Positions 1-11,374 of a stretch of 64,000 nucleotides of DNA are shown piece after piece (position 1 is the stretch's first letter; every line of letters begins with the position of its first letter). A model generated the notes under the pieces. The model saw only the letters and a list, made by a program, of their open reading frames with translations, had not been told where the DNA came from and made no database searches. This DNA comes from Globodera rostochiensis (Eukaryota > Nematoda > Chromadorea > Rhabditida > Heteroderidae), in NCBI GenBank assembly GCA_018350325.1, contig JAEVLN010000034.1:248001-312000 (forward strand). The letters are read 5' to 3'. Position numbers and translations under genes: made by a program.

Positions 1-1455
1 CAATAATTTAAAATCCTCGGGCTTAACTTGGCGCCGGACAACTTGGCACCAATAATTTAAAATCCTCGGGCTTAACTTGGCGCCGGCCAACTTGGCACCA
101 ATAATTCAAAATCCTCGGGCTTAACTTGGCGCCGGCCAACTTGGCACCAATAATTCAAAATCCTCGGGCTTAACTTGGCGCCGGTCAACTTGGCACCAAT
201 AATTCAAAATCCTCGGGCTTAACTTGGCGCCGGCCAACTTGGCACCAATAATTCAAAATCCTCGGGCTTAACTTGGCGCCGGCCAACTTGGCACCAATAA
301 TTCAAAATCCTCGGGCTTAACTTGGCGCCGGCCAACTTGGCACCAATAATTCAAAATCCTCGGGCTTAACTTGGCGCCGGCCAACTTGGCACCAATAATT
401 TCAAAATCCTCGGGCTTAACTTGGCGCCGGCCAACTTGGCACCAATAATTCAAAATCCTCGGGCTTAACTTGGCGCCGGCCAACTTTGGCACCAATAATT
501 AAAATCCTCGGGCTTAACTTGGCGCCGGCCCAACTTGGCACCAATAATTCAAAATCCTCGGGCTTAACTTGGCGCCGGTCCAACTTGGCACCAATAATTT
601 AAAATCCTCGGGCTTACTTGGCGCCGGCCAACTTGGCACCAATAATTCAAATCCTCGGGCTTAACTTGGCGCCGGCCAACTTGGCACCAATAATTAAAAT
701 CCTCGGGCTTTAACTTGGCGCCGGCCAACTTGGCACCAATAATTCAAAATCCTCGGGCTTAACTTGGCGCCGGCCAACTTGGCACCAATAATTCAAAATC
801 CTCGGGCTTAACTTGGCGCCGGCCAACTTGGCACCAATAATTTCAAAATCCTCGGGCTTAACTTGGCGCCGGCCAACTTGGCACCAATAATTCAAAATCC
901 TCGGGCTTAACTTGGCGCCGGCCAACTTGGCACCATAATTCAAAATTCCTCGGGCTTAACTTGGCGCCGGCCAACTTGGCACCAATAATTCAAAATCCTC
1001 GGGCTCTTAACTTGGCGCCGGCAAATAATTCAAAATCCTCGGGCTTAACTTGGCGCCGGCCAACTTGGCACCAATAATTTAAAATCCTCGGGCTTAACTT
1101 GGCGCCGGCCAACTTGGCACCAATAATATTAAAATCCTCGGGCTTAACTTGGCGCCGGCCAACTTGGCACCAATAATTTAAAATCCTCGGGCTTAACTTT
1201 GCGCCGGCCAACTTGGCACCAATAATATTAAAATCCTCGGGCTTAACTTGGCGCCGGCCAACTTGGCACCAATAATTCAAAATCCTCGGGCTTAACTTGG
1301 CGCCGGCCAACTTGGCACCAATAATTCAAAATCCTCGGGCTTAACTTGGCGCCGGCCAACTTGGCACCAATAATTTAAAATCCTCGGGCTTAACTTGACG
1401 TCGTCCAACTTGGCACCAATAATTTAAAATCATCGGGGTTAACTTAGCGCCAAGG
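1..1455. repeat. 49-bp satellite array, about 29 units
   Basis: Head-to-tail units of 49 bp fill the left edge and continue outside the window. Each unit contains CCTCGGGCTTAACTTGG, then GCGCCGGCCAACTTGG and CACCAATAATT. Units differ mainly by one-base indels and C/T changes. The last units, from about 1395, are degenerate. The array lies directly upstream of the splice acceptor of a serpin exon, so it probably sits in a serpin intron. Two more units lie in inverted orientation at about 3555-3662. Confidence 0.95.
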
Positions 1456-1553
1456 TTGAACTTGTTAAATAGAATTTTTATTGGCATTTTTAAACAACTC
1501 AATTATATTGATATTAAATAAATAATTCTCTTTTTATTTTCAAAAATTTGCAG

Positions 1554-1736
1554 ATCGATGAGTACGGCACAACGTCTGCTTCAACGGCTGTGCCGAAAAG
1601 TGTTGACGGCTCTTTCGGGTCAAATCATGAGCCAGCAGAAACCCCAACCTTTCAAGCCGATCGTCCGTTCGCCTTTTTCATTATCCTCAACAAAAAACAC
1701 GTCATATTCAGTGGCATTTTTATGGGCGAACAATGA
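1554..1736 (+). CDS. Serpin, C-terminal exon (partial gene)
   Basis: This is the last exon of a serine-protease inhibitor of the serpin family. A splice acceptor TTTGCAG ends at 1553, and the exon reads 60 codons to a TGA. It starts in the serpin hinge (GTTSASTAV, compare the family's small-residue hinge before the reactive-centre loop). It continues through the reactive loop and the family signature FQADRPFAFFI, and ends in the strand IFSGIF, as serpins do. Upstream exons would have to lie left of the satellite and outside the window. Recognition rests on the hinge and the ADRPF.FFI motif. The inhibitory specificity (P1 residue) cannot be read with confidence. The exon is repeated in inverted form near 3376-3460. 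Confidence 0.85.
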   Translation: MDEYGTTSASTAVPKSVDGSFGSNHEPAETPTFQADRPFAFFIILNKKHVIFSGIFMGEQ

Positions 1737-1831
1737 GAAAGGAGCAAAATGATTTTTAATGTTTAGGCGATCGAGTTAGAATTTTTTTGTTTTTAATGTT
1801 TGAATACTGTGCGTTTATTCATTTTTGCAAT

Positions 1832-3063
1832 TTACGGTTCTTTTTTGCTCGACAACAGATCATATTCCTCTGGTTTATGGAACAGAATTTGAAGAATATT
1901 TAAGCCCCAGACGTGGCGTTTTCCGTCGGTGCCGCAGAGGTGCTTTTCATGGCTTGCTCCTTTAAAAATAGTTATAAGAAATCTTCGATAATTATCAAAT
2001 TACGACAGTCCCATCCTTTTTTATTTCAACAAAAACTGCGAATTAATCACTTCAAAAGTGATAAAATCACTAAATTTCTTATATGCATTTAAATTCGGCC
2101 AAAATAGGGTTTTTCATATTTTAATTTTAGATCAGATTGAAAAATTTAAACTTTTTTAAACCAAAAAGTCTAATACGCAACAAAGAGTGATTCACACTAA
2201 TTTCAAAAGCACCTTAAGCCACTTAAGATGAGGTGCGTCTTTGTCGCCCGCCAGATTCATGGTTACACAATAGCTCATGACCACGCCCAAACATAGGACA
2301 TCACCACTGTCTTTTCCGATCTTCTTTAAAAATTATTTTTTCATATTTTTGTTATTTAGTAAAACAAATACGGATTAAAATGATAAAATTGCCTTTAGAC
2401 AGGTGCAAAATGGCTCATCACAAGGATCTGTCCGAGGTATTGTGTTGCAGCACCTAAAAATACGTAAATTGAAAGTGTAACTCAAACCCTTCTGTTGATA
2501 CTTGTCATGCGCGATGCAGCATTTGTTAATTTGTTCTGAATATTGAATATAAAAGTGCCAATTTTCTAAAATTCAAATAAACGAATACCTCTTCTCAATC
2601 TGCAGTCTCTTACCATTGATGCCATAAGTTCTGTCCCAATCTTCAGAATGTAAAAGATTGGAACATTCGGACAAACAACATACATGTGACGGTTTGTCCA
2701 AAAGCGGAGGATAGTCGGGTCCACATGCCCAGGCTGTATCATTGGCAGTGATTTTCTCACCCACAAAAACTATCACCCCCTCTACGGGTTCAGTCAAAGG
2801 CTTTAAACCGTGCAACATTTCAACGTCAAGTCCGGTGGTGTTTCCGATTTTGTCAACGCCTTCATTGACCGTCTTGGCAACTTTGTTGCCAATCTCTGGC
2901 ACCTATTTTGAAAAAGGTTCAGTCTGGCATTGAAATTGATTGCTCTCACTCGTTTTGCAACTTTGTCAATGGGATTCAGACTGGCCCAGTCAGGCCATGC
3001 TCCAGCAGCAATTAGATAATAGTTACTAATGAAAAGGCACAGAAGGAGGCCCCGGCTGACCAT
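1832..3063 (-). CDS. Small secreted Cys-containing protein, multi-exon
   Basis: Hand-built model. Exon 1 3063-2950, exon 2 2902-2589, exon 3 2453-2393, exon 4 2323 to about 2207 or to the TGA at 2192, possible exon 5 1959-1832. It starts with a signal peptide (MVSRGLLLCLFISNYYLI). The exon 1/2 junction joins two helical DKVAKRV/NKVAKTV segments, and the intron is 47 nt with a GTGAG donor. Exons 2-4 hold paired cysteines (HVCCLSEC, RCCNT, FCTCLK). The exon 3/4 intron has a GC donor (AAG|GCAATT) and keeps phase 0. The CC and FCTCL pattern loosely recalls secreted phospholipase-A2-like proteins, but no CCxxHD active site is seen, so function is unknown. The exon 4/5 junction is unresolved: two frames of exon 5 are open. 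The gene lies between two inverted serpin exon copies. Confidence 0.6.
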
Positions 3064-3375
3064 TTTCGGCGAATGATAAGCTGCTTTGAAACGACAAAAT
3101 GTGGCAAACGCTTTTTAAGACTAATTAATGCCCATAAAAAACCCGGAATTTTGAAATGACCGGCTTTTGAAGACCTAAATTCTAGTAAAATGAACCCGGA
3201 CCAGATAATCCGTGGGTAAAACGCCCGGGACCGCTTCGGGATTTTTCAAAAGAAGAAGAAGGACCCGACTGAACAATTTTTGTCGGCAAACGAACAATTG
3301 CTTTAAAAGGAAATGGGGTAAAATGGATAAATTTTTTTAAATCGATCAAACATTAAAAATCATTTTGCTTCATTC

Positions 3376-3460
3376 TCATTGTTCGCCCATAAAAATGCCA
3401 CTGAATATGACGTGTTTTTTGTTGAGGATAATGAAAAAGGCGAAGGGACGATCGGCTTGA
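3376..3460 (-). pseudogene. Serpin last-exon relic, inverted copy
   Basis: The minus strand repeats the end of the serpin exon at 1554-1736, including ADRP.FFI and the stop codon, plus its downstream flank (3340-3375), upstream flank (3461-3545) and two satellite units (3555-3662). About 100 bp covering the hinge and reactive loop are missing. The break joins the intron end TTTGC directly to TCAAGCCGATC. The splice acceptor is lost, so it cannot supply a normal serpin end. It forms an inverted repeat with 1440-1800. Confidence 0.8.
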
Positions 3461-4145
3461 GCAAATTTTTGAAAATAAATTGCGAATTATTTATTTAATA
3501 TCAATATAATTGAGTTGTTAAAAAATGCCAATAAAAATTCTATTTAACAAGTTCAACCTTGGCGCCAAGTTAAGCCCGAGGATTTTAATTTATTGGTGCC
3601 AAGTTGGCCGGCGGCGCCAAGTTAAGGCCGAGGATTTTAAATTATTGGTGCCAAGTTGGCCGGTGAGTGTGTGATTATGCCAGCTACAACCAGCGTTTTC
3701 ACGGTTCCGGAACCGCTTCGGAAGCCGGAACCGTTAATCCGGAACGGCTTTGGAATACATCCCTGGCCCAAATGCCAAAAAGAATGGGTATTTTCTGGTT
3801 TCGCGGAATTGCCGGTAAACAAAGAATAAATAAAAAGTTAAATTTTTGAATTTTTAAAAATGCTTCCAAAGAGGAATAAATAAAAGAGTCGGCTGAGAAA
3901 CGCTAATTACTTTATAAATGTGCCCAAAAGCATTCATTGAATTAATTTTTTCCATTACAAATAAAAAAATAAATGTTTTATGAATTTTAAGGAACTATAA
4001 TAATTCCATAAAAGGCATATAAAACTATGTAAAGGGCTGACGATAGACATTAAAACGTGCTTTAATCATTTTAAGTTTTATAAATTATTTTTATTAAATG
4101 AAAATCCGTTAAGCATTCAACTTAATAGACCTTTCTGCTTAAAAA

Positions 4146-5516
4146 ATGCTTATAAACATTGGGTTCTTTTTTGTCTTCATCAAATTGTTGTTTCTTGTCA
4201 ATATTGATGAAGTAAGTGTGAATAATTTAAATAAATAATTAACAATTAAAATGTTGGCAGGTGTCTGCTTGTACCTGGACGCTTTATGATGAGGGTGGTT
4301 GTTGCACATCGTATTTTTGGGGAGTTAGTTGTCCTGCACCTTTCAAACCAAACTGCAACATTTTTGAAAACAATTGTGTGGCCTGCGCGTACGCCTACGA
4401 CAATTTAGGTGCTAGATCGTTGCCTAAATTCCGCCATTTTGGGCGTTTCCTAAATTCCGCCATTTTGGGCATTTCCTAAATTCGCCATTTTGGGCATTTC
4501 CTAAATTCCGCCATTTTGGGCATTTCCTAAATTCCGCCATTTTGGGCATTTCCTAAATTCCGCCATTTTGGGCATTTCCTAGATTCCGCCATTTTGGGCA
4601 TTTCCTAAATCCGCCATTTTGGGCATTTCCTAAATTCCGCCATTTTGGGCATTTCCTAAATCCGCCATTTTGGGCATTTCCTAAATTCCGCCATTTTGGG
4701 CATTTCCTAGATTCCGCCATTTTGGGCATTTCCTAAATCCGCCATTTTGGGCATTTCCTAAATTCCGCCATTTTGGGCATTTCCTAGATTCCGCCATTTT
4801 GGGCATTTCCTAAATCCGCCATTTTGGGCATTTCCTAAATTCCGCCATTTTGGGCATTTCCTAAATTCCGCCATTTTGGGCATTTTCTAAATTCCGCCAT
4901 TTTGGGCATTTCCTAAATTCCGCCATTTTGGGCATTTCCTAAATTCCGCCATTTTGGGCATTTCCTAAATCCGCCATTTTGGGCATTTCCTAAATTCCGC
5001 CACATATATTTTATGAAATAGTTTTAGACATTTTAAATCAGTTAAACCTTATACCATTGGAAAGCTCTAAATAAGTAAAAAAAATCATGACACCAAATGG
5101 TTTGGAAAAGTTTCAAAAAAGTTATATTGTAAAATTGTCAAAAATCGGGTTTTTTCGTAGTTTTCTGATCATAACTTTTTTAAACTTTGCTTTACTGCTT
5201 CATTTTCCTTTACAAACAGCTTCTACTCATTTGGTGCTTTCCAATGGTATAAAGTTTAACTGATTTAGTGCAGTGTAAACCAAGTTATGACGTCTAAAAC
5301 TACTTCATAAAATATTATGTGGCGGAATTTAGGAAACGCCACAGCACGGACAATTTAGACGCGTGCCGTGTCCGCATTTACTGCAGCTGTTACTACTGTT
5401 GCGATCCACAGTACGCCGAAAGTTGTCCGGACGGATGCCGGCGATGCATTTTGGACGGGAAGGGCGGTTGTCCGGAGAACTATCCACCATACTTCAAGTC
5501 CATTGAGTATAATTAG
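4146..5516 (+). CDS. Cys-rich secreted protein split by an introner-like element
   Basis: Exons 4146-4211, 4261-4408 and 5359-5516 give 123 residues. Exon 1 encodes a hydrophobic signal sequence (MLINIGFFFVFIKLLFLV). Intron 1 is 49 nt (GTAAGT...GGCAG). The mature part has 16 cysteines, with CC, CSC and CYYCC clusters and no recognised domain; a secreted effector or structural peptide are both possible. Exons 2 and 3 were originally one exon. They are separated by a 940-bp element flanked by direct repeats GACAATTTAG. Using GT at 4409-4410 and AG at 5357-5358 removes the element plus one repeat copy and restores the frame exactly. Unspliced, the frame runs into the element's tandem repeats and stops near 4479. 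A TAG ends the gene. Confidence 0.7.
4409..5348. mobile_element. Fold-back TIR element acting as intron
   Basis: Element of 940 bp with related inverted ends (GTGCTAGATCG... and, reversed, GTGCTGTGGCG..., both continuing into CCTAAATTCCGCCA). It is flanked by a perfect 10-bp target duplication GACAATTTAG (4399-4408 and 5349-5358). Inside are a 26-bp tandem array and a long imperfect palindrome (about 5003-5330) with the TATAACTTTTTT and GGAAAGC motifs of the other fold-back elements in the window. The 9-10 bp duplication is Mutator-like. No transposase is encoded. Its first two bases, GT, and the AG closing the target repeat form splice sites. Confidence 0.8.
4417..5000. repeat. 26-bp tandem array, about 22 units
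   Basis: Units CCGCCATTTTGGGCATTTCC plus TAAATT, with 25-bp variants ending TAAAT and occasional TAGATT. The array begins inside the left terminal inverted repeat of the surrounding element and ends at the start of its palindromic core. Confidence 0.95.
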
Positions 5517-5585
5517 AAACTGAACGAACATTGTAGCTAAATATGTATTAAGCATTTATTTTTAAATTAGCAATTCTTCATCCTT

Positions 5586-5885
5586 AATGCTGGAATCGGA
5601 AGCAAAAGCGTGGAAACACTTCAACATGGTAATTATTTAAAAATGAAATTTGGCTTTAAGTTTAATTGGATGATCAAATTGCGAGCGATTTAGATCGATG
5701 TTGACAAAAGCGGGAGCATTTCGTTGAATGAGGCCGTTGAACATTTGGGCTCAAAACCCGACAATGGCACATTTGCCAAGAACCTTTCCTGGTTTGCCGA
5801 GATCGACCGCAATGCCAACAACCAAATTGAACCCTGGGAGTTTGATCGATCGCTTATTGGAGTTAATAATCAGACGAACGGATGA
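5586..5885 (+). CDS. Small two-EF-hand calcium-binding protein
   Basis: Two exons (5586-5627 and 5694-5885) separated by a 66-nt GT...TTTAG intron encode 77 residues. Two 12-residue EF-hand loops are complete: DVDKSGSISLNE (about residues 16-27) and DRNANNQIEPWE (about 50-61). Each starts with Asp, has Gly or Asn at position 6 and ends with Glu, as calcium-binding loops do. The first loop is preceded by a helix ending FNMI. There is no signal peptide in this model; an upstream exon or start is possible because the upstream region is AT-rich. AATAAA follows the stop codon. A trace of another EF-like segment (FTMDDNNSANK) follows at about 5899-5935. Confidence 0.7.
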
Positions 5886-5949
5886 ATAAATGGGCCAAAT
5901 TCACAATGGACGATAACAATTCGGCGAATAAATGCTTTATACCGTATTC

Positions 5950-6990
5950 CCTATAATAGTAACCCCAGGGGTTGCCGGCTGTCCTTATTTATAAGATTTG
6001 TCCTTATTTGGAGGGCCCTAATCTTATAAATTTAATATTATTTGCCGTCCTTATTTTGTCTTTATTTTCGGGTTTCGGGAAAGTTTCTCGAATTTACTAG
6101 TTGAATTGTGAGGACCAATTTTCTTAACAAATATTGTTTAATCTTCAAAAAAAATTTCGCATCGAAAATCGGCAAAATTTCCGAAATGGGAAAAGCTGCA
6201 ATTTAAACCTTGAATTGTTGAGAAAAAATTGTTGGAGTCCAGAAATGTGGTTAAAAAAATTCATTTCATGCAAAACTAAAAATTCACTAATTCAGGGGGG
6301 GGGGGCGTACTATTACAGAAAATACGGTATTTCAATGCTTTCCTATTTCCAATCCTTTTTAATCTAATCTTAATCTCCAAATGTAGCAAATCTAAATATA
6401 TGGGATGCATGCTTCAAGAAAAACAAAAACACAAAGTGCATCAAATAACATATTTTCAGACAGAATAAATTTTTTTTCAAAAATGTTGGCCAAAAGGGTC
6501 CCCCCTATGGTTTTTCAAAATTTGAACCGGTTCAAAAACCGGTTTAAATGCGCGTCCCAATAAAGTTTTGATTGTTCTATCGGTTTCAGCCCCTAAGAGA
6601 ATTTATAAAAGTGGTTTTGAGTGATTTTGGACCTGGGAGCCATGATACATATTTTTGCTAATGTAAACATTCATTTTTTTACTTTGGTTTATTTAAAAAA
6701 ATTTGTTATTTTATATTAAAGTGTTTTTAATGCATTACAATTCGTTTCGTTTCTTTCATTTTGTTTATAAATTTGTTTGTTTGTTGTTTTGTGGCGTTAA
6801 ACTGCGATTGGGTACTTTAATGCCCACAAAAATTGTAAATAAAATACATTTCAATATTTTAAATTGATTTCAAAATTCTAACATAATTCGAATATGACTT
6901 TTTCACAAAACAAGAGAACAAAATATAAAATTGTCCGACGAGCAAGAAAGAAAAAATAAATTATTAAATCATCAAAAGTGCCATTTTATC
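5950..6990. other. AT-rich gap, no gene seen
   Basis: Homopolymer-rich non-coding DNA between the EF-hand gene and the PUF pseudogene. It contains a G run at 6295-6304 and no open frame with recognisable protein features on either strand. Confidence 0.5.
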
Positions 6991-6993
6991 CAA

Positions 6994-9900
6994 TTATTCT
7001 GCGCCGCCCCGTTGCTGAGGTGTTTGATCGGTGTGGGTAAGCGATCTGAAACTCAAAAAACAATTCAATTAAACAGATCAACACAAAAAACAATGTAAAG
7101 GCAACCAGGCACATACATACCCAGTTGGGCCGAAATCCGAGTTCCGACTTCCAAAACATTTTAAAGGCCGGAATTTTGGGTTTTCGAAAGCCAGGTTGGG
7201 GAAAACGAATTAATTCCCGCGAGCAAAATCATCAAAGAACCAAAATGCAAAAAGCTAACACAAAACTCACTTTGCTGATCGTTTTTTCGTGTTTTTAATC
7301 GGAGCAGTGTTGATGACGAACATCATTTTCTGATGACGCGCAGAGTCCGCAACGTTCAGCATTTTCTGCACAACGTCCTTGGCGAACTGCTTCATCATTT
7401 CCAACAAAGGCGGCTTGCCTGAGCCGTTGCTGAACAGAAAACAGCACAAATTTAGGGTTTGAGTTCCCGGAAACAACTCACTCCGCGCAAACTTGGTCGA
7501 CCAACGCATTTTTCTGCTCCGTCGTCCCAAAAGTCAAACACTTTTCGATTATGCTGCAGATGCATTTGCGATGTATGTTCTTCAGAATGTCCCCCTGCAG
7601 ACTGCGCACAATGCGCGCCCGGTCTTCGGGCAGTCCATGTTCAATCACATGTTCGATAACGTAGCTGCCATACTTATCCGTGACCAAAGAGAGCACATTG
7701 TCAAGCAGTTGTTCCAACACGGGACGCTTTTGCTGCTCCGTGCAGTGTTCAAGCACAAATCGGATCACCCAACTACCGTCTTCATGGAGGGACAAAGGGA
7801 TCACTTGCGTCAATAGCTCATTGATTATCTAAAAATAGTTTATATAGTCAAGCATTGAGTCCCCAGGCAACAGTACCATAGCCTAAAACCCGGATTAAAA
7901 AGCTCTTTTTTGAGGGAATATCCGTTTTGGGAAAATGAGGGGAGTCCAAGAGAATTAAAGCAAAATACAAAATTAAATGCTTTTGCCTCAATTTGTGACG
8001 CTTTGTCCACCGTTTTCAACGCCTTTCGGATCACGTGATTGCCGCTTTTGTGCATGGCCAATGTCAACACGTGGCCGCGCAATGCGTCCACAAGCTGGGC
8101 CTTTTCCGTCGAATTAGCACACTCCAACTTTTGCTGGATGAACCTGGCAAAATGTAATGCGAGTTCTAAAAAACTAATTCAAAGAAAGCCATCGCTCGCA
8201 AATCAAAAAAATGTTCAGAATTCCAAAAAAAAATCCTGAAAATTCGCCGACTTTTTGTTTAGGATTTATTCCAAAAATGTCCGGTTACATCCCTGCCTAC
8301 TAGGCGCCGCCGGGTCCGACGCCAAACAAGTTTTTTCAACCGAATACGGCAAAGCTGGTAACTTTATTAGGTCCCGTACCGGATTTTCCGGATCCGGTAG
8401 GACGCAATCCTCCAGATTTTTGGAATTTTGGTTCGAGGTGGTATAGTGGGGAGGTGCCCGAGTGCGGCGTGGTGGTGATCTGACCCCACCCCCGTTGGCC
8501 ATGTATGCTGCTGCAGCAATTCCTACTTTGAACCGCGCGGGTCATGCGCTAACTCCACGACATGTTTGCTCCAATCGGCGAATTGAAGATTGTCCGTACG
8601 GTTTTTTTCCAACAGCTTGGACACATTGCCATGCAATTGTTCCAACACGGGACGCTTTTGCTGCTCCGTGCAGTGTTCAAGAACACATTCATTCGATCAC
8701 CCGACTAGCGTATTGATGGACGGACAGATAGGCAACCTGTTGGGACATTTTCTATCAGATTTTGTTTGTTTGTTTGTTTGTTTAAAAAAACTAATAACCC
8801 AACTCCATTACAATGTTTGGAGTTCTACATATAACTCCACTCAAATTAAACAAAAGAAATATTGGTACAATTAGAAAGCTCTTAATTCGGGATAGGATTC
8901 GTACTTGGATGCCAAGTACAGTACTTGGAAATAAACCCTCGTACTACAATTTAAAAACGTACTTATTTTTTCCACTTTTGGCATGAATGTTGAAAAGTTT
9001 CAATTATTTTTGCGCTTTTTTGTTAAAAACGTTAAAAATTCAAAAAAAAAATTCCCCGCAGCGCCTTCGGCGCCGTCGCACCCACCAACAACAAAATCCA
9101 AGCTAAATACGGCTCCGGCCTAGGGTAAACCCCAAAATTGACCTAAAAATAGATCTCTGGAGAACATTTTTTGAGTGTGCTTGGATTTCGCAAAATTTTT
9201 CTGTTATGCACTTGGAAATCAACATGGTTATAGTTGGACTTGTATTTACCCGATTTCAACCCTGCCTTAATATAATCTATATGTAAGCATAAATTAAGTG
9301 TTTGGAGAAATCAAGAAAGAATTAAAGAAAAGTTTGAAAACTCTGAAAATCTCAAATTTTGGCAGTTAAGGCCTGCCCATCTTAACCAGGGATGGGCGGA
9401 AATTTATTTTCAACAAACGGAAAACGGAAAAACGGAAAAATTTTCAAATAAAATAAAAAATTTTTTTTTTTTTAAATAATTTATTTAATAAATATTTTTT
9501 GAAATATTAACAGTAATTATTTTTAAAAATTTTGAAGGGTGTCTTTTTTTCAGCGGCCTTCTAAATCTATTTTAGGCTTTTGGGTGGGGGGGGGGTCGGC
9601 GGTGCCGATAGGCGCCGCCGGAGAAATTTTTGAAATTTTCGACTCAATTTGTTAAGGATTTGCAACCAAAATTTTAAAAAATTCGGCTATTTTTGAAGCT
9701 TATTAGGAGTGGTAAGGGTCCGGGAAGAATTTTTTTAAAAAACTTAACAAGATTTGTTAAGAAAATCGCTCCAAAAATGAAAATGGAAAACAAAATCCCC
9801 CAAATGTTTTTTGATTTCGTCCAACAAAAAATGAATGAAAAGCTTGTGAATTGTCATCTAAAATGTTTGTTTGTAATTGGAAAAAGTTAAAAAGAATTTT

Positions 9901-10567
9901 TTAAATTGTTTAACCACCGTAATTGTACAGAAAAATAAGAAATAATCACTGACACAGTCGGGGATCTGAACCCCCACCCACACTTATCTCCCCACACCAA
10001 CCACTCACCATTACACCACAACCAAACCGCATTCCAATCCTCCAAAAATCCCATTCTTAGGGGTGTATATTTTTTCCGTTTTTTTCCGTTAAAAAGGGCA
10101 TTTTAACGGAAAACGGAAAACGGAAAAAAAGGCCAAAAAACAACGGAAAAACGGAAAACGGAATTCCGCCCATCCCTGATCTTAACATTTCGCCCATGGA
10201 AATGCTTTGAACTGCTTGAACTTGTTGAAACATATCTTCTACTCGATTAAAGCTTTTTAATAGCCCAATATTGTTTGATAACAAATAAACAAAGTCTGAT
10301 AAAGTACCGAATCCGACGGGCTGTTGGTTATGGCATCAACGACAAATTGAAGCCGTTGTGGTTCGATGAGTTCAATTATCTGCAAAGAATCTTTAACAGT
10401 TTCAATGACGGTAACCCCAGACCCGGGAGCCTTGGTTAAAGAATCAAACGATGCATTTATATAATTGTTGTACTAATATATTTAATCACCATGTTCATGA
10501 CGTAGCTTCCATAATGATCTTTGATGCATTTAATCACACACGAACGGGGCGTCAGTTCTTCGAGTAT
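6994..10567 (-). pseudogene. PUF paralogue A, truncated and rearranged
   Basis: Exon relics in order: 10567-10490 (IIEEL/ILEEL type, repeat 4), 10379-10308, 8736 to about 8520, 8143-7987, 7828-7482, 7429-7271 and 7045-6994. The first third of the gene is absent. The 8736 exon has a 4-bp tandem duplication (ATTCATTC at 8687-8694) that shifts the frame just after the first repeat, and it is fused to sequence from the repeat-1 exon. A hAT MITE sits in the following intron. The last four exons remain open and keep splice sites, including a GC donor after 7987. Their C-terminus (ending QQRGGAE) differs from the other copies. The intact 3' half could still be transcribed, but a normal PUF protein is not possible. 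Confidence 0.75.
9387..10178. mobile_element. hAT-type MITE, 792 bp (copy 1)
   Basis: Terminal inverted repeats CAGGGATGGGCGGAA and the reverse at the right end, flanked by the 8-bp target duplication ATCTTAAC (9379-9386 and 10179-10186). Inside are repeated ACGGAAAACGGAAAA tracts near both ends, two copies of the GGCGCC hairpin repeat near 9595, and a tRNA-like cassette at about 9950-10030 (minus orientation). It is the reverse complement of the element at 16245-17036, which has the same length. No transposase. Confidence 0.9.
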
Positions 10568-10684
10568 CTTTAAAAAATATTTTATTTATTAATTTGTTTT
10601 TTAATTACAATGATTACTCCTCAAAATTTTATTGTGTAAAATTAATTTGGTCAAAATATTTGTCGTAAAATGATCAAAAATAAA

Positions 10685-10948
10685 GGTGTCAGTATGTTTT
10701 GCCAACGAACGTTTTGCCAACTGTACATTTTGCCAACGCAGCAAAAATGGAACGTTTTGCCAACTCAGCAAAAATGGAACGTTTTGCCAACTCATCAAAA
10801 ACTTAAATTTCGATCGATTTCGAACCCCGGACCCGAATTCGAAGGTTTTTCGATTTCAAAATTTTTTCGGCATCTTTGGGCCTATAAACATTCAAAAACA
10901 TGCTCAAACAATCCAAAAAATGCAAGGTTGGCAAAACGTAGTGTAACC
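10685..10948. mobile_element. Fold-back element with TTTTGCCAAC tips (short copy)
   Basis: The ends GGTGTCAGTATGTTTTGCC and, reversed, GGTTACACTACGTTTTGCC are inverted repeats carrying several TTTTGCCAAC units. Flanking AAAATAAA (10677-10684, 10949-10956) is a probable target duplication. It is related to the longer element at 58350-58722. Confidence 0.75.
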
Positions 10949-11374
10949 AAAATAAATTTACAAACAATTTGTAGACAAATTAAAAATTGTGTATGTTCTA
11001 ATTGTTTTTTTTAAAGCTTACATCATCTTCAACAGACGTCGTCGTTTGTTGGCAATCCGCGCACTTTTCGTCGCCCAATTAGCGTGAACATGAAGCCTAA
11101 CGTTGGCAATGAATGCCGTTGTGGTGGAGAAGAAATGGCACAATAATTGTTGTTTTTGTGCCCCTTTTTTGCGGCGTGCCGCGGCATTTTGAAAACACTT
11201 TTCGGTTTTTATTTTCAACGTAAAATAGCAGTGAAATTACAAATTACAGTATTTTTTATTATAAATGACGTCAAGTGAAGAACAGAGGGTTACCGGTACA
11301 CGCCCAGCAGAAAATAATGCCATTTTACACAACAACCAAATAAGTCGAGGATCGATGTCGGGTACAAAATCGTC

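Noticed and set aside
268..1310. Open frames of 75-106 codons on the minus strand in the left satellite
   Set aside because: They only translate the 49-bp repeat; they break at each one-base indel and have no gene features.
1..1455. CRISPR array
   Set aside because: The repeats are contiguous units without variable spacers, in a eukaryotic genome.
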